A stretch of 64,000 nt of DNA from Welwitschia mirabilis. Its lineage: Eukaryota > Gnetophyta > Gnetopsida > Welwitschiales. The notes beneath the pieces were generated by a model. The model was not told the DNA's origin, did no database searches, and was given only the letters and a program-made list of their open reading frames with translations. Location: assembly GCA_051453625.1 (NCBI GenBank), contig JBOZIK010000001.1, forward strand, positions 188,428,453-188,492,452, written 5' to 3'. Positions 24,131-35,679 of the stretch are shown here, in pieces. The translations under genes and the position numbers were made by a program. The first letter of the stretch is position 1, and each line of letters begins with the position of its first letter.

Positions 24131-25262
24131 TGAAAGTCCTAGAGGGGTTGAATAAGACTAGTAATAAACAAGTTAAATCAATTTTTTTAAAAAAAATTAA
24201 TCAGCTTTGCAAAAGATAATATATCTATAAAACATATGCAAATTAGAAAAATTATCAGCACACAAGATTTATAGTGGTTTGGCAATGCATCTACTCCACT
24301 CTTCAAGAGAGACAGTAGTGTCGTATTCCCTCGTTCCCTTAAAGTTCTTAAACTGATGATTTTCTGGCTGATCATCAACCCCTTATACAATAGTGGTGAT
24401 TTTTAGGCTTATCATCAACCTTTTACAACTTGAAGTCTTTCTAAGGCTTAGACTCAATCACAGAAATAAGATAAGAAATGAGAGTGTGCCTCAAGCACTG
24501 ATGGAACAATCTGGATGCTATTGCAAAATGATCATACTAGATTGGATCACAAATTGTAATGCTTATCAAAGATAGATGTACCGTTCACTTCATAAAAATG
24601 TCTAACTTTATAAAACAAATTTTAGTCCTTTTATAGAGGAGAGAAAAATAGCTACTAGAGAAAATCTCAGAATGTTGATTCCAAGACATGATTATTTGAG
24701 CTTTCAAACCAATTTGGTCCCTAATACCTTTAAAGAATGTGCCAGAAGAAATAACTATTGAAAAATGCCATGCGTTTGCTTTGAGATGACCGTTTTACAA
24801 TAGTCCAGGAGTGGGGATGTCTACCTTAAAAAGGTAGAGATGTCCATGCTCCTAAGAAGACAGACATCCATCCTCAGGATGGTGCAGATGTTTGCACTAT
24901 TGGGAAGTGGGGACATCCACCCTTGAATGAGTGCAGATGTCCACACTTGTCATGGGTGCAAACTGAGAGAAACCAAGAGAAGAGGGGATGTCCAGGCTAC
25001 TTGGAGTGGGGACATCTGGTCCAAAAAGATTCCACAATCACATTTTTCATGTGAGAAGAGATGACGTCCACCCTATTTAAGTGGGCACATCCACCTTGTT
25101 TTTGAGTGGGAACATCCACCCAGTCTTGAGTAGGGACATCTGCACTCAAAAGAGGGATTCTCCCTTTTGCTTAAACTAACTGTGACTGAAGATTTTCACC
25201 TTTTCAAATTATCCTTACATTTGTTGGCATCATTGAAACCTTATACTCATTTGATAATACCA
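24131..25262 (-). repeat. N 5' LTR
   Basis: Starts TGAAAGTCCTAGAGGGG at the PBS and ends TTTGATAATACCA. It is about 1.13 kb. The low-coordinate half has ATTTATAGTGGTTTGGCAAT, a segment shared with X and Y LTRs. The U3 half holds a strong motif array. Confidence 0.75.
24805..25160. repeat. U3 motif array of N
   Basis: About fourteen copies of GGGGACATCCACC or its relatives, alternating with GTGCAGATGTCCAC, at 20-35 bp spacing. It is less decayed than the arrays in C and D and shows the ancestral GACATC/GATGTC dyad clearly. Confidence 0.75.
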
Positions 25263-27944
25263 GAGACATCACTGATCTTGTAGCCTATAAGTAAAAATTA
25301 TTTTTCCATGATGAGGGGGTGCAACCACTATCAGAGGAGTAAGAACCTATAGAGCATGGCTAACTAACCACCTAGTGGGACTCCCATAGCTACCATTTCA
25401 CACTGCCAAAGGCTCCTCTCAGGAAAATTTACCCTGGTGTGCTTGCCGCAGGACGTCATGATGACCATGGTTTTAGCTTGGATGTGAAAGATCATGGTTA
25501 TTATTTATTTCTTTTCTTTTCGTTTTTTTCTTTCTTTCTTTCTTCTTTTTTTCCCATGGAAGTGAAAAAAATAAATTTCACATCCAAGTACTCGTAAGGA
25601 TAAGGGTGAAGTAATGAGATGAAAAATAAGGAAGAACACTCAAACCACTAAAGAGACACACCATTGAGAGAGAACACAAGAACCAAGGCTTCTTCCTTCA
25701 ATGTGAAGTTCATAGACATATGAATGAAGTTCAAAAAAATAAGAGTCAAACCAAATAGAAACCAACTAACAAAACATAAAAGGTATACAATCATTTTGGA
25801 GTAAAATCAATTGGAGGAAGAGAGAGTAGAAAAATAAAACTTTCATAACACAAATTTTATAATTCAAATAAGAGATAAAGAAGTGATAAGTTTCATTAAC
25901 AAATAATCTCTTATTAAAACATTGTAAATCATGAGTATCATTATAGAATTCATTCAATGCATAACGCAAAGAATGAATCCAAGACATTTTTAAGGGCTTT
26001 TGAGAAAGTTTAATAAGATTGAAAAGCTCCTTACAATTCACTTCTAAGCATGGATTATCATTAAGAAGATAAGGTTAAGAATAATCATTAAAAACATAAG
26101 GTAAAGTAAACTTGGTAGAGAAGACGAGGATGTTACTTTAAGTATTACATTAAGAAATACTAGAAATAAACTCTTCAAAATTATGAGTTTCATGAAAGTC
26201 AAGAAAAGAAAGGTGGGCTTGAGAATTACATAAATATTTAAATGGATGAGATGGAAAGTGTTATCGTTATTAAAATCATGAGATAATGTAAAAGTGGAAG
26301 TAGAAGTAAAAGGAAGGATGTGAGTTGAAGTTGTACGTGAAGGTGTACATAGAAAGGATGGAGAAGCATGGGTAGAATGAACAAGTCTATTTTATATAAA
26401 GTTGGCATGAATCTCTATGGGTCCTTAATTTTGATAATTTTATTCATTATTGTCTTTATTGTTATTTCATTGGGTTATTTATTTGCTTTCATCATCATTG
26501 TTTGTAACTATATCTTCTTACTCTTGTGGAGCATGGATCTCATTCTCTAAGTTGTTTAATTCATTAAAAAGATCACTAAGAGAAATGTAAGCATCATATT
26601 CATCATTAATTAAAAGGTTTTCAGATTATTCACAAATAGATTTTTTCATCTAGATTTTCTAATAGTAAATGAATGACAGAGATATAATCTAATACCTTAG
26701 TATCATCATCTAATAAATGGTCATCCTTATTCTTATTGTTGAAAGATTGAGTTGAGCTATTATTATCTTCCCTTATTTCATCTCTTAATGATTAGAATGT
26801 TAAAGTTTGATATAAAATTTTATCTTCTAATTGAAAGTAAGAATCATTATCATTTGTTTCTAAGTTATCCTCATTTCCTTTAAGGTAGGATGAAGTAGGG
26901 TAGGTTTGAGGATGTTTTATTGTAAAAGAACCTTGATTTTGTAATAGTATTTATTAAAATATCTCAATAAAATTTTATACATTTTGGTTGATATTTTCTT
27001 ATCTCTTTTTAATTTCATCAATTATTTCTTTCATTGAATCATCTTCTTCCTTGTAGTAGTTGATGGGAGATGGTTCTTCTTCATAGTAATTCATGAGAGA
27101 TGAATGGGATTAATAAAAATAATTGTAGGAAGTTTTTATAAATGAGGTGGGATCCCTAAAATGTTGAAAATTTTTATTGTCATTTATACATGAAGTTTGA
27201 AAAGAAGAGGGGTAAGAATAAGAAGGTTGAAAAAAGGAAGGAGTCAAATTCCTCCTTGCAACATCATTTTGAGTTGTTCTTCCTCTTTCTACAGAAATTT
27301 ATTAAAACGTTTTCTTACAATTATCCTTAGAATTTTTTAAGTTTTTCTTCTCTTAGAAAGAATTTCCCTAAGAGTTCTTTTATCCCTATTAATTAAAGTA
27401 ATTGAGAAGAATAGAATAAGAGAATCTAATTCAAGATGGTAAGAAAGATAAGTACATAATGAAGATCAAGTTCTACTTCCTTTGATGTTTTCTATTTTTA
27501 TTAAAATTTTTTTGATCCTTAAGACTCAAAAGATGTGTAACGGCTATCATTTCAACCATCATGGGGATGACTAATGAAATGACCACAAAAAAAAATTGCA
27601 AAATAAAAAGAACAAGAAGAATGAATTACAAAAAGTAAAAGCAGCCATTTTCATCCTATGTGTTGTAAGGATGATCATGGAGACACATATTATCATGATA
27701 AAAACATAAAATAAAAAAGAAACTTACCAAAAAAATAAATCTAAAAATCTAAATTATTGTGCTCAGTGTCACAGGGATAACAGAGGGAACAACAAACCAT
27801 TATTATAGACTCAAAAAACCAAAAACTACAAATAGGAAAACTTATAATTCTAACTAAGAATACAATGTCACTATAGATAAATATTTAAATTGTAATCTAA
27901 TCTACTTACCTGAGTGACAAAAATTATCATACTCCTTAGCATCC
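25263..27944 (-). other. A interior, leader side: possible degenerate gag, GC-rich patch, microsatellite
   Basis: From 27310 to about 26680 the minus strand stays mostly open, with text rich in Ser, Tyr, Asn and Asp/Glu (for example NYYEEEPSPINYYKEEDD), and few stops. It could be the linker part of a gypsy gag, but no domain is recognised. The piece 26041-25766 is also open without recognisable motifs. About 25290-25480 is strikingly richer in G and C than anything nearby. A TTTC repeat lies at 25507-25555. Dyads of the element-A type occur at about 27545-27575 and 27650-27680. Confidence 0.4.
25507..25555 (+). repeat. (TTTC)n microsatellite
   Basis: Imperfect run of TTTC and TTTCTT units. 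Confidence 0.9.
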
Positions 27945-27945
27945 T

Positions 27946-27966
27946 TCTCTAGCAATAGCACCAAGA
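27946..27966 (-). other. A primer binding site
   Basis: The minus strand reads TCTTGGTGCTATTGCTAGAG directly inside the LTR, close to the TTGGTGCCGTTGCCGGGGA type known from Athila/Tat elements, with C-to-T changes. Confidence 0.7.
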
Positions 27967-29266
27967 TGTTGCAGTTCGTAATTTTTAAATGTTCTATCCT
28001 TTATTAAATCATGTTAATCACAAATAAATATAATCCAAATATGGTACACTTAGATGGGAGTGATCCAAATGTTATAAACCGATTGAATGTGTGATAGAGA
28101 AGCAAGAGAATTAACTTTTAAAAAAAATATTGTACCCTATCAAACCTAATGTAATGATGTGAGAAAATAAACACATAATGTAATGAAAATGCAATCTAAT
28201 CCAAATGAATATCTATCCAATTACCAAATCAACTTGTTAGGAAGATTGCCCCCACATAATCTAAATAATCTAAGAAAATTATTACTAATTATAACTAACT
28301 TAAGCAATCAAGTAAGTTGAATAGAGTATAATGTAAGCTAATCTCAAATATACCTAAACTAACATCTACAACCTTAAAAAAGGTTGTCATTATGACCTAT
28401 ATTATTAGTGAAATTATCACCAAATCAAGAACAACATAAACCATAAGGGATATTAAAAAGTAATAACAAACAAAAGAGAAACATAGTTTATATTATCACA
28501 CTAGCATCCAAGTTATAAAGTAGCTGCACCTCAATGGATAATGCACAACACAACACCAAGGAGGATGTCTCTTTATGACTACTTAGGATGGATCTTTTTC
28601 CTTCAATCTCCTATTACAATAATATCTAGTGCATCAAAGATGATAAAAGGATTAACAGAGAGGTTTATTTACACAAGAAAATAGGATAACCATTATTTAA
28701 GGTATAATGTTTGTTTCAGAAAACATTCTTAATCTTAAAAAAGAAATAGATTAAATGGATAAAAATCAGTAAGTCATTTCAATGTCATCCTAACTATTAT
28801 GGAGATGACACCTTATAATAATGGATAACTCATTATATTATAGATTTATAGATAACCCTGTAGTTATCTCCATATGTGTTATCAACCTGCATGTTATGGT
28901 AATGACACTGGGGATGATACCTCTTTAGAAAGAGAACTCATTGGCTCTTAGTTATAGTCCACATGAGCATCCTAAACAGTTGCTAAAGTATTGTCATCTT
29001 ATCTATCATGAAGATAATAGTGGGTATGACAAAATTACTTTTTTTTTTTAGCTTAAGAGAAATTAGCATTTTGCATCATTGGTATTCCTCTAAAGCATTG
29101 AGTATTAGAATATGCCTGAAATGCCTCCAAATATGCTAAGAATTGTGTGTTTTCATGATCATCTTATTGACTCTTCACGATCATTAGAATTACAATTAAA
29201 CTTATAAATGTCCTGCAAAAGCACTTAAAATATCCCATTAAAATCCTATAAATTGGCATTGCATTA
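27967..29266 (-). repeat. A 5' LTR
   Basis: Pairs with 19847-21164. Dyads occur at about 28790-28815, 28875-28905 and 28990-29020. Confidence 0.85.
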
Positions 29267-29484
29267 CATTTCTTTACTATAGACATTACTATATATGTAG
29301 ATATCTTTAGTTAATTATGTTTGTCCTTTATGAATTTTGAGTTGATGCTTATATGTACTTTCAAATTTTAGGTTTTTCCCAGATTAATTTTATTTACAAT
29401 TGGTTTTATCCAATTTTACCTATCTACACATTAAGCACATTAAATTTGATAAGTGAAATCATTAAAATAGGAATTTTACCAATA
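29267..29484 (-). repeat. C2 3' LTR, right part after element A
   Basis: Continues the C LTR: TATATATGTAGATATCTTTA here matches C3 at about 63659. Ends TTTTACCAATAATC, followed by the polypurine tract at 29485-29497. Confidence 0.8.
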
Positions 29485-29497
29485 ATCTTTTCCTTTT

Positions 29498-30880
29498 TGA
29501 TGATGTTCAAAACTTAAAAAAATACCATTAGTATAATCATGTTTTAAAAATTGACTTAAGATAACTTAATCCAAGAGAAAACATAATGTATTTCATGTGA
29601 CATATTATAAGTTTTAAAAATTAAAAATAGTTGTTAACCATACATAATAATTTGCAAAATAGTAAAAAAGAAGTAATGTAAATGGACTGAAATTACTAAA
29701 CACATGTTAAAAAATAAATTATATTACATAAAAGGAGAAAATTCATAATAGATAATAAAACATTAATAAAAAATATTATACAATATATGCCAATACATGA
29801 AAATGAGCATAAAAAATGATGCCATGCATCAGAAATCCAATCCATTCATCTCAAGTCCACATCCTTTAAACTCATATAAGATGTTAAATAAGGTCCAATC
29901 TTATGTCCCCTCTTATCCCCCTTTTTGGACATCATAAAAGGAGCTAGTTGTTAAGAGTGAAATAATTGGTGTATTGAGTGCCATTTCCTACATCATCACT
30001 ATTATCATTTCTATGTCGGATGGTAGAGATTTGGATGGTATACAAAGAAGATAATGTGGGTGGAGGTACATGATACTTCCAAGATAGTTGTTATGATGGC
30101 TTACCCTCACCTTAAGAGATCTGTGTTCTCATATATGAATATGTCTAATTGGTAATAGAACTACTAAAGAAGCTAAATTAGCTATCTTAGAAAAACTATA
30201 AGCTAAGAGTAAAGCAATGTTGAGGTGTAGTAGTATTGAGGTAAAGCAATACTAAGAGGTGGAGCATGAATGGGGATTATAAGACATGATAGTCAAGATG
30301 GAAGGAAAGGTGAAGATTATCGATGATGTGGTAATGAAGGCTATTTCAAATAGTGAATGGGTAGTTTGTGATGACGCATGTAAAATATGAGGGGCTCATC
30401 ATTAGAGCGTTCTGAGTTTACCTTTTATTTGCCTTATCTCTATGTTAGAGCTTGGTGCTCCTCCTATGCTTGTGTTAAAGCCTGGTTCTTTTCTAAAGGT
30501 GTGACTTCTTCTTTATAAACTTTAAGAAACCTCTACCTAAATAATAACCTACAGTAAGAGGTTTAGGAGGTACCTTTCTAATTGATTCCTTCTTTGAATC
30601 AAACCAAGTAAAGGTTCCCATGGACTTCCAACTACCTATAGGCGTCTCTTCTCCACAAGCTATTTACCAGTGCTTCTTCAACCTTAATAGATATTTTCTA
30701 ATATTATCTATAATATTTATAATTGTATTGAAATCATTCTTTACTGATGAGGAATGGTCGATGACTATAGAATAGGAGCACTAATGTTATGCCTTAGAAG
30801 GTATTCCACTTATGCCTTTACCTCCCAGTATTAGTGCTTGCTACTTTTTACTGAACTCTAAAAGTAGCTTTTTAGGATGA
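29498..30880 (-). other. C2 interior between ORF3 and 3' LTR
   Basis: Up to about 30420 it aligns with 2485-3410 of C1; beyond that it is only in C2. No open frame is seen. The 30440-30660 part has Pro/Thr-type text resembling the ORF3 tail region of D. Confidence 0.5.
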
Positions 30881-31450
30881 ATGATATTATCTTATGAAAT
30901 TGATATGATAGTTTTACTAATAATTAGGCTAATCAAATAAGGGTGACTTAAAGTCTAATCCTTATGAAAAGGTAAAATGATAGTTATGCTTAATATAAAT
31001 CTGAGATAAATTTTCATCCATGTGAGAAGGTAATATATTACAAAAGTTTCCATGAAATTACAATAGCTATAACTACTTTGTAGAATGAGTATATTATAGA
31101 AGTTAATTAAACTAAAAATTGACACATCAAGTACATGTCTTTTACATTTTACATTTTCATGAAATTTCATCTTCGAATGTCCAAAGAGAACATTACTCAA
31201 TGAATGCTATGAAATTTTAAGAAAGCAACATATGAAAATATCTTTAAAAGAATGCGTATATAATTATGATATCTTTAAATTATTCATGCTAAGCATGAAA
31301 TTTACAAAGATAAAAGTACAAAAGAGAGAGGTACCTCATACTTGTATCTAGAAAGCCCTAGTATTGGTATCTATTTCATGAATATTGGCATAGAACTCCT
31401 AGGTTATGGGGTTTGAAAGGCTTTGCTCTAATTAAACTATTATGTTCTAA
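30881..31450 (-). pseudogene. C2 ORF3 (env-like), decayed
   Basis: The minus strand near 31420-31370 reads EFYANIHEIDTNTRAF, the same FYANIHEID signature as D1 ORF3. The open piece 31200-30955 (SNVLFGHSKMKFHENVKCKR, then a closing ILPFHKD) aligns with D1 9436-9180 (SSVLFGYMIMNF..., ISPFCKG). It is the third ORF specific to the SIRE lineage; role unknown. Stops and frameshifts disrupt it. Confidence 0.75.
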
Positions 31451-32052
31451 TATAAATGGAAAAAAACAAAAAATAATCTAATCTTTTTTGTTGTTTTATA
31501 AAATCAAAATCCTTTTCCATAATAATGGAATGTTCGATCCAAGTTTTAAAATGTTTTGAAACTAATTCATGATAGAACTTTGATTTATATTACATTTGAT
31601 ATGTTTTATAATAGTTTCATTATCTTTAGAGGTAGTAAAGGTATTTTTCCTCAGCATTTTAAAGAAAATACTAAAATAACTAAACTTTTGACAAGAAAAT
31701 ATAAAGAAATTAGTGAAAAAGAGCACCTATCAAGGAAAAGAGCTCCTATTTTATTGGATGTAAAGCATTCTTTCAAATATAATATGTATATTCTAAGAGA
31801 TATATAAAAAATTAGGATGAAGAGGGCTCTAGTATGGATACATAATAAGTGAAGGATTGAAAATTATGGGTGGTGATCCCTTTCTTAAATAAAAAGGGTT
31901 AAAATCCCTTTTTTAGGCATATGTTTTATTTTTAGATGTAGTACACCAGAAACATCTACACCTAAAAGATATCTAATCTGATGAAAGTAGACATCTATCT
32001 ATTTGAAAGACATCTTATGATGACAAATTTTAATAATTATCTATACACTGCA
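31451..32052 (-). other. C2 spacer upstream of ORF3 with motif array, left part
   Basis: The 31930-32040 part carries AACATCTACACC, AAAGATATCTAA, AGACATCTATC and AGACATCTTATG, the subfamily C motif. It is cut at 32053 by X and continues at 44930. The small plus-strand frame at 31556-31807 has no supporting motif. Confidence 0.6.
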
Positions 32053-33308
32053 TGGAGAATCTAAAACCCTAAAGGAAGGGATGAATAAATTTTAAAAAAC
32101 AAATTTAAAAACTATCTTTATAACTATTGAACACTAAAAATATTTATGCATATAAAATATCAAAAATGATCTAAAAGAAAATAACTAAAATTATAAAATA
32201 CCAATGGATATTGACACATGATTTATAGTGGTTTGAAAAAAATCCCATACTCTACTCTCAATAATTATCTTCTATCCAAGATTGATCTATATCTTTATTA
32301 ATAAATTTCCAAGTATCTTAGGTTCACCTGTAACCTTCTATAATTAAAATTTTTAGATGTTGAGTTTCAACCTTTCAAGAGAATGCTTCTCGATGTCAAT
32401 AATGTGTCACAATGCGTAAGCTTCACCAAATATAAAGTACAATGATGATATTACTACACTATTAGAAGTAATATCATAAATCCAAGTGCATGCAATGCAA
32501 ACTAATTGATCAAAGGACTGATAATTAAAAGATGAAAGTTCACTTTTTGGTCAAGTATAAGTTATGCAATAATTTTAATGGAAAAGGAATACATAGGAGA
32601 TACATTTTATGGTTTTAAAATTAAATCTGATTCTCTAATAGATAAAGACATTAGGGCAAAAACTAGAAAAATTCCATTTCCATCATAACTAGTGGACCCT
32701 TAAAAATATCTGGTCAACCTCATTGAGTACCATCACTAAAGTCAGTTACTCACATCTTCATTTGATCAATCTACTTTTTTAATGTCTTCATGGCTAGTTA
32801 ACCCCATCTAAGATTTGTTCAATCACATGTTCAATTGACCACATTTTGATTTAATCAATTTCATATGTAGAAAAGTGCAAAATAACATGTTTTAGCCTAG
32901 TTTTGAATGACCCCTCAGTAATCTAGTTGATCTCTTGAAGATAAAAAATGAAAGCATTTTTACTGTAGGTTTGGTTAACCTCTCAAGAATCTGGTTCATC
33001 TATTGATGATCAAATGTGATAATTTATTATATAGGTCTAGTCAATCCCTCAGGAATTTAGTAGACCCCTTAGTAATCTAGTTTCAACATTAGTTTTGATA
33101 CTTCTTTGTGTAGGTTTGATCAGCTCCTTAGGAATCTAGTTAATTCCATTAAGGGATTAAAGCCTATTAGATTCAAGCAAGGCTAGTAATAAATTTTTAC
33201 TGCTTCTGACCAATAAGTATTAATATTTTTTGCAAGGAATACAACACATTTTGATATATGAGAAAATGTTGGTTTAACATTAACTAGGAAAATTATAAAT
33301 TAAAAATA
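32053..33308 (-). repeat. X1 3' LTR
   Basis: Starts TGGAGAATCTAAAACCC and matches 39924-40503 and 43734-44929. U3 (about 32690-33150) carries the X motif: TCTGGTCAACC, GGCTAGTTAACCCC, GGTTTGGTTAACC, GGTCTAGTCAATCCC and others. A polypurine-like tract follows (33309-33320), and a second G-run on the minus strand at 33363-33375 (AATCTCCCCCTGA). Confidence 0.8.
32690..33150. repeat. U3 motif array of X (TGGTCGACC-like)
   Basis: About twelve decayed copies of a CTGGTCGACCCC-type word at 30-45 bp spacing. Better-preserved copies occur in Y (42440-42990) and X3 (44390-44770). Confidence 0.7.
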
Positions 33309-33320
33309 TTCCCATTTGAC

Positions 33321-33970
33321 ATTGATGGAAAATATACTTAGTTAAAAATATTAATTAGAAATCTCCCCCTGAGAAAATACCATTAGATTTATGAAAGATT
33401 TTTTAGCATGTTTATCCAAATTAAGCATTTGTAATAGTTTTCCAAAAACAGCCACATATATAAATAATTTGAAGTATGGTACATAAGGCATGTAATATTT
33501 ATCAATAGATGTGAAAGATCACGATTCATGATAAATGTAATATGAATTACTTGATAGGACAAAATGATATCAAATGCATTTCTATTAATCAGTTTTAAAT
33601 AGTATAATGAAACGATACTCATAAAAGAACAACTATAATTGAGAATAACTGATAAGTACTACTACGTACAACTAATACTAACTGATAAAACAACTAATAT
33701 TTCTCCTCCTTTTTACATCAATAATAAAGAAAAGAAAAAGAAAAATAATAAAAACAACTAAAAAATAACAAAGAGAACAAGAAATCAATTTGATTCTTCC
33801 CTTTCTTCTTTCTTCTTAAATTCTTCTTCACAATCTGGATCTTCTTCTACTTTCTCTTCTTTGGCTTCCTTTTGAGTAAAGTTATGAGATTCTTCAAAAG
33901 TATCAAAAACCTCGTACCCTTCTACAATAAGAGCCTCTTTCATGTACTAAGTATGGGAATATAACCTATT
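33321..33970 (-). other. X1 interior beside 3' LTR, ORF3 tail region
   Basis: At 33785-33930 the minus strand is acidic (Glu/Asp/Ser-rich in the expected ORF3 tail position) because of TTC-rich plus-strand text. The remainder is AT-rich with no supported gene. Confidence 0.45.
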
Positions 33971-34870
33971 CAGGTATAAAAGAGTCTCTTTTAAGAGAGG
34001 CCTACATTAGAGAAAGAGACTTTGAAGATTTCTTCAAACTAGAGAAAATGTGCATGTGGGACAAGATTGCACATACAATGGCAAACATAGGAATTAAATT
34101 TTATAGTTTGAGATGAAGCTTGACTCTACAATGATGACAAATATTTGTAACCAAAACAAAGTAAGGAAGAGTCCTAGTTTTATGATACTCTAATTAAGAG
34201 ATCATGTTTTTAAGTATAATAGCAGGAGTATCAATAGAATGACCAGTTCCTACCAACTACAATAGATAACTCTTATAGTTAAAAGTCTTATTACAATAAC
34301 CTATAAGAGAGGTAAGAAATTATATATAATATCCAAATGAAGAAAGTGATGCTTTGGGATAAGGTAAGAGGTGGAAAGGGTGGTCTTCCACTGAATGAAT
34401 TTACCACAGAGCTTCCTAATGATCTCTTCCTTATCCTCCATGGAGTTACACAAGGATAAAAACTTCTCATAATATCCTCTAAGAAGATTTACAAGAAAGG
34501 CTATGAGATCTATAGTAATCCTAATCCTTCTCCTCAAAATAAGGGTTATTAGGATGGAGGAATCAACATTAAAAGAAGAATTATAGTAAAATATATAAGT
34601 AAGGAAAGGATAAGTTAACCCAGAGATATTAAGAAATTAAGACAAATTAATTTTATTCAATAACCTTACCATATCTCTTAGTTCCCTAAGCTCTCTAAAA
34701 GCAATACACCTTTTTTGATAGATAGGATTTTTCTTAGACTTATTTGAGAACCTATTCAAACCTTTATTTGACATTCTAGAGTAAAAATACCATGGATCTT
34801 TGCTAGTTAGCTTCTTCTGATGAGATCTTCTTAAATAGTTCTCTGTCATTTGAAATAATGTGGTATTTAC
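33971..34870 (-). pseudogene. X1 ORF3 (env-like), decayed
   Basis: Open pieces 34849-34637 and 34537-34301 carry RELRELRDMVRLLNK and RRIRITIDLIAFLVNLL, and between them YPFLTYIFYYN matches the YPxLVRxFYxN start of the domain. Around 34240-34100 the text IDTPAIILKNMIS and LPYFVLVTNICHHCRVKL matches the closing LPYGxLLTRIFxHFxVxL segment of the plant 'putative plant transposon protein' domain. It lies between RNase H and the 3' LTR, the diagnostic place for SIRE ORF3. Frameshifts separate the pieces. Confidence 0.75.
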
Positions 34871-35395
34871 TAAAGATAAAAGAATTTAAGAGAGATAACT
34901 AGATCTAAGAGAGACAAGTGGACAGATCTAAATGAGGAAGACTAAGGCTCCATGATATTTTATAAAGAGGGGTGATCAAGTTAAATCTAAGAAAAAAATT
35001 AGGTCCACCACCTATCTCCTACTCTATAACCCTATAGTTTTGATAAACTAGATTTTGATCTGGTCGAATCAATCAAAATAAGTTACAAAAATTTCTAGAT
35101 CTAGTTGACTATGACTTTAGTCTGGTTAACATGACTAGATTCAAATTGATTTGGAAAAGACTAGGTGACTAGATTAAAATGCATTTAAGTAAATTCTTTT
35201 TAAGATTTAGTTGACTAAGTTCAAGATCTAGTTAATTACCCTACAGTTAATTAAAGGATAAAGAGGCAACTCCTAGTTCATGATGAAGTCTTAGAAAGTT
35301 ATTAAGGTTCAGGTGTTTTAGCTAGTTTTTATCAATTCTTACAAAATTCATGGAAATATTAAATTTTTCTACTTAATCTCTATGAAAATGATTTT
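34871..35395 (-). other. X1 spacer upstream of ORF3, with X-type motif array
   Basis: Non-coding. From 35070 to 35245 there are TCTGGTCGAATC, TCTAGTTGAC, TCTGGTTAAC, ACTAGGTGAC, TTTAGTTGAC and TCTAGTTAAT, the same motif as in the X and Y U3 regions. It is absent from the coding part of X1. Confidence 0.65.
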
Positions 35396-35679
35396 TGATT
35401 TAATATGATTAGTTTGAGAATGTCAAATAGGGTTTTTAAGAAATTTATTAAATTAGTATGATCACAAAAGATTGAAACCTATTCAAAATTTACTTTAAAG
35501 GCTTTGAGAATTTCCTTCATCCATAGAAGATGGATACAACAACTCCCTACTGCTATATATTTTTCTTCTACTATGAAAATGGAGATAGATCTTTTCTTCT
35601 TATTTTTCCATCCTGCTAAGAATGATCCTAAAAGAAAATAGTTTTCAATAATGCTTTTTGTATCATCTTTATAATCAGC
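35396..35679 (-). pseudogene. X1 RNase H, decayed
   Basis: The minus strand continues from RT with LVGFSDADXADYKDDTKS (the SDADxAGCxxDRKSTSG motif), LAGWKNKKKRSISIFIVEEK (SWxSKKQxxVALSTAEAE), and VGSCCIHLLWMKEIL (GSCCAQLLWMKQ). The first catalytic Asp in SDAD and the Glu are present; stops lie after SDAD and near 35450. It degrades RNA in the RNA-DNA hybrid during reverse transcription. Confidence 0.85.

Larger units (their letters stand above)
22023..25262 (-). mobile_element. N: SIRE-like copia nested in A, 5' part only
   Basis: Minus-strand order: 5' LTR (25262-24131), PBS, gag, protease, GAG-pre-integrase, then the gap. It keeps more G/C than its surroundings, with clear CCAC and GGGG words, so it is probably the youngest layer. 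Nothing like its LTR is found between 21165 and 21922, so the 3' end is lost or in the gap. Confidence 0.8.
19847..29266 (-). mobile_element. A: Athila/Tat-type gypsy element inserted in the C2 LTR, carrying N
   Basis: Two LTRs of about 1.3 kb (19847-21164 and 27967-29266) start TGTTGCAG and end GCATTGCATCA or GCATTGCATTA on the plus strand. A PBS resembling the tRNA-Asp site used by Athila/Tat elements lies inside the right LTR on the minus strand, so the element is on the minus strand. The copy of the C LTR without the insertion (63630-63660) shows the target; flanks GATGT (19842-19846) and CATTT (29267-29271) fit a decayed 5-bp duplication. The interior outside N is only about 3.4 kb, with no recognisable pol. 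Confidence 0.8.

Noticed and set aside
24805-25160. Possible host satellite
   Set aside because: The array lies wholly inside the N LTR in the U3 position, like the arrays of the other subfamilies.
26368-26550. 60-residue hydrophobic plus-strand frame in element A
   Set aside because: No motif, no copy elsewhere in the window, and opposite to the element's orientation.
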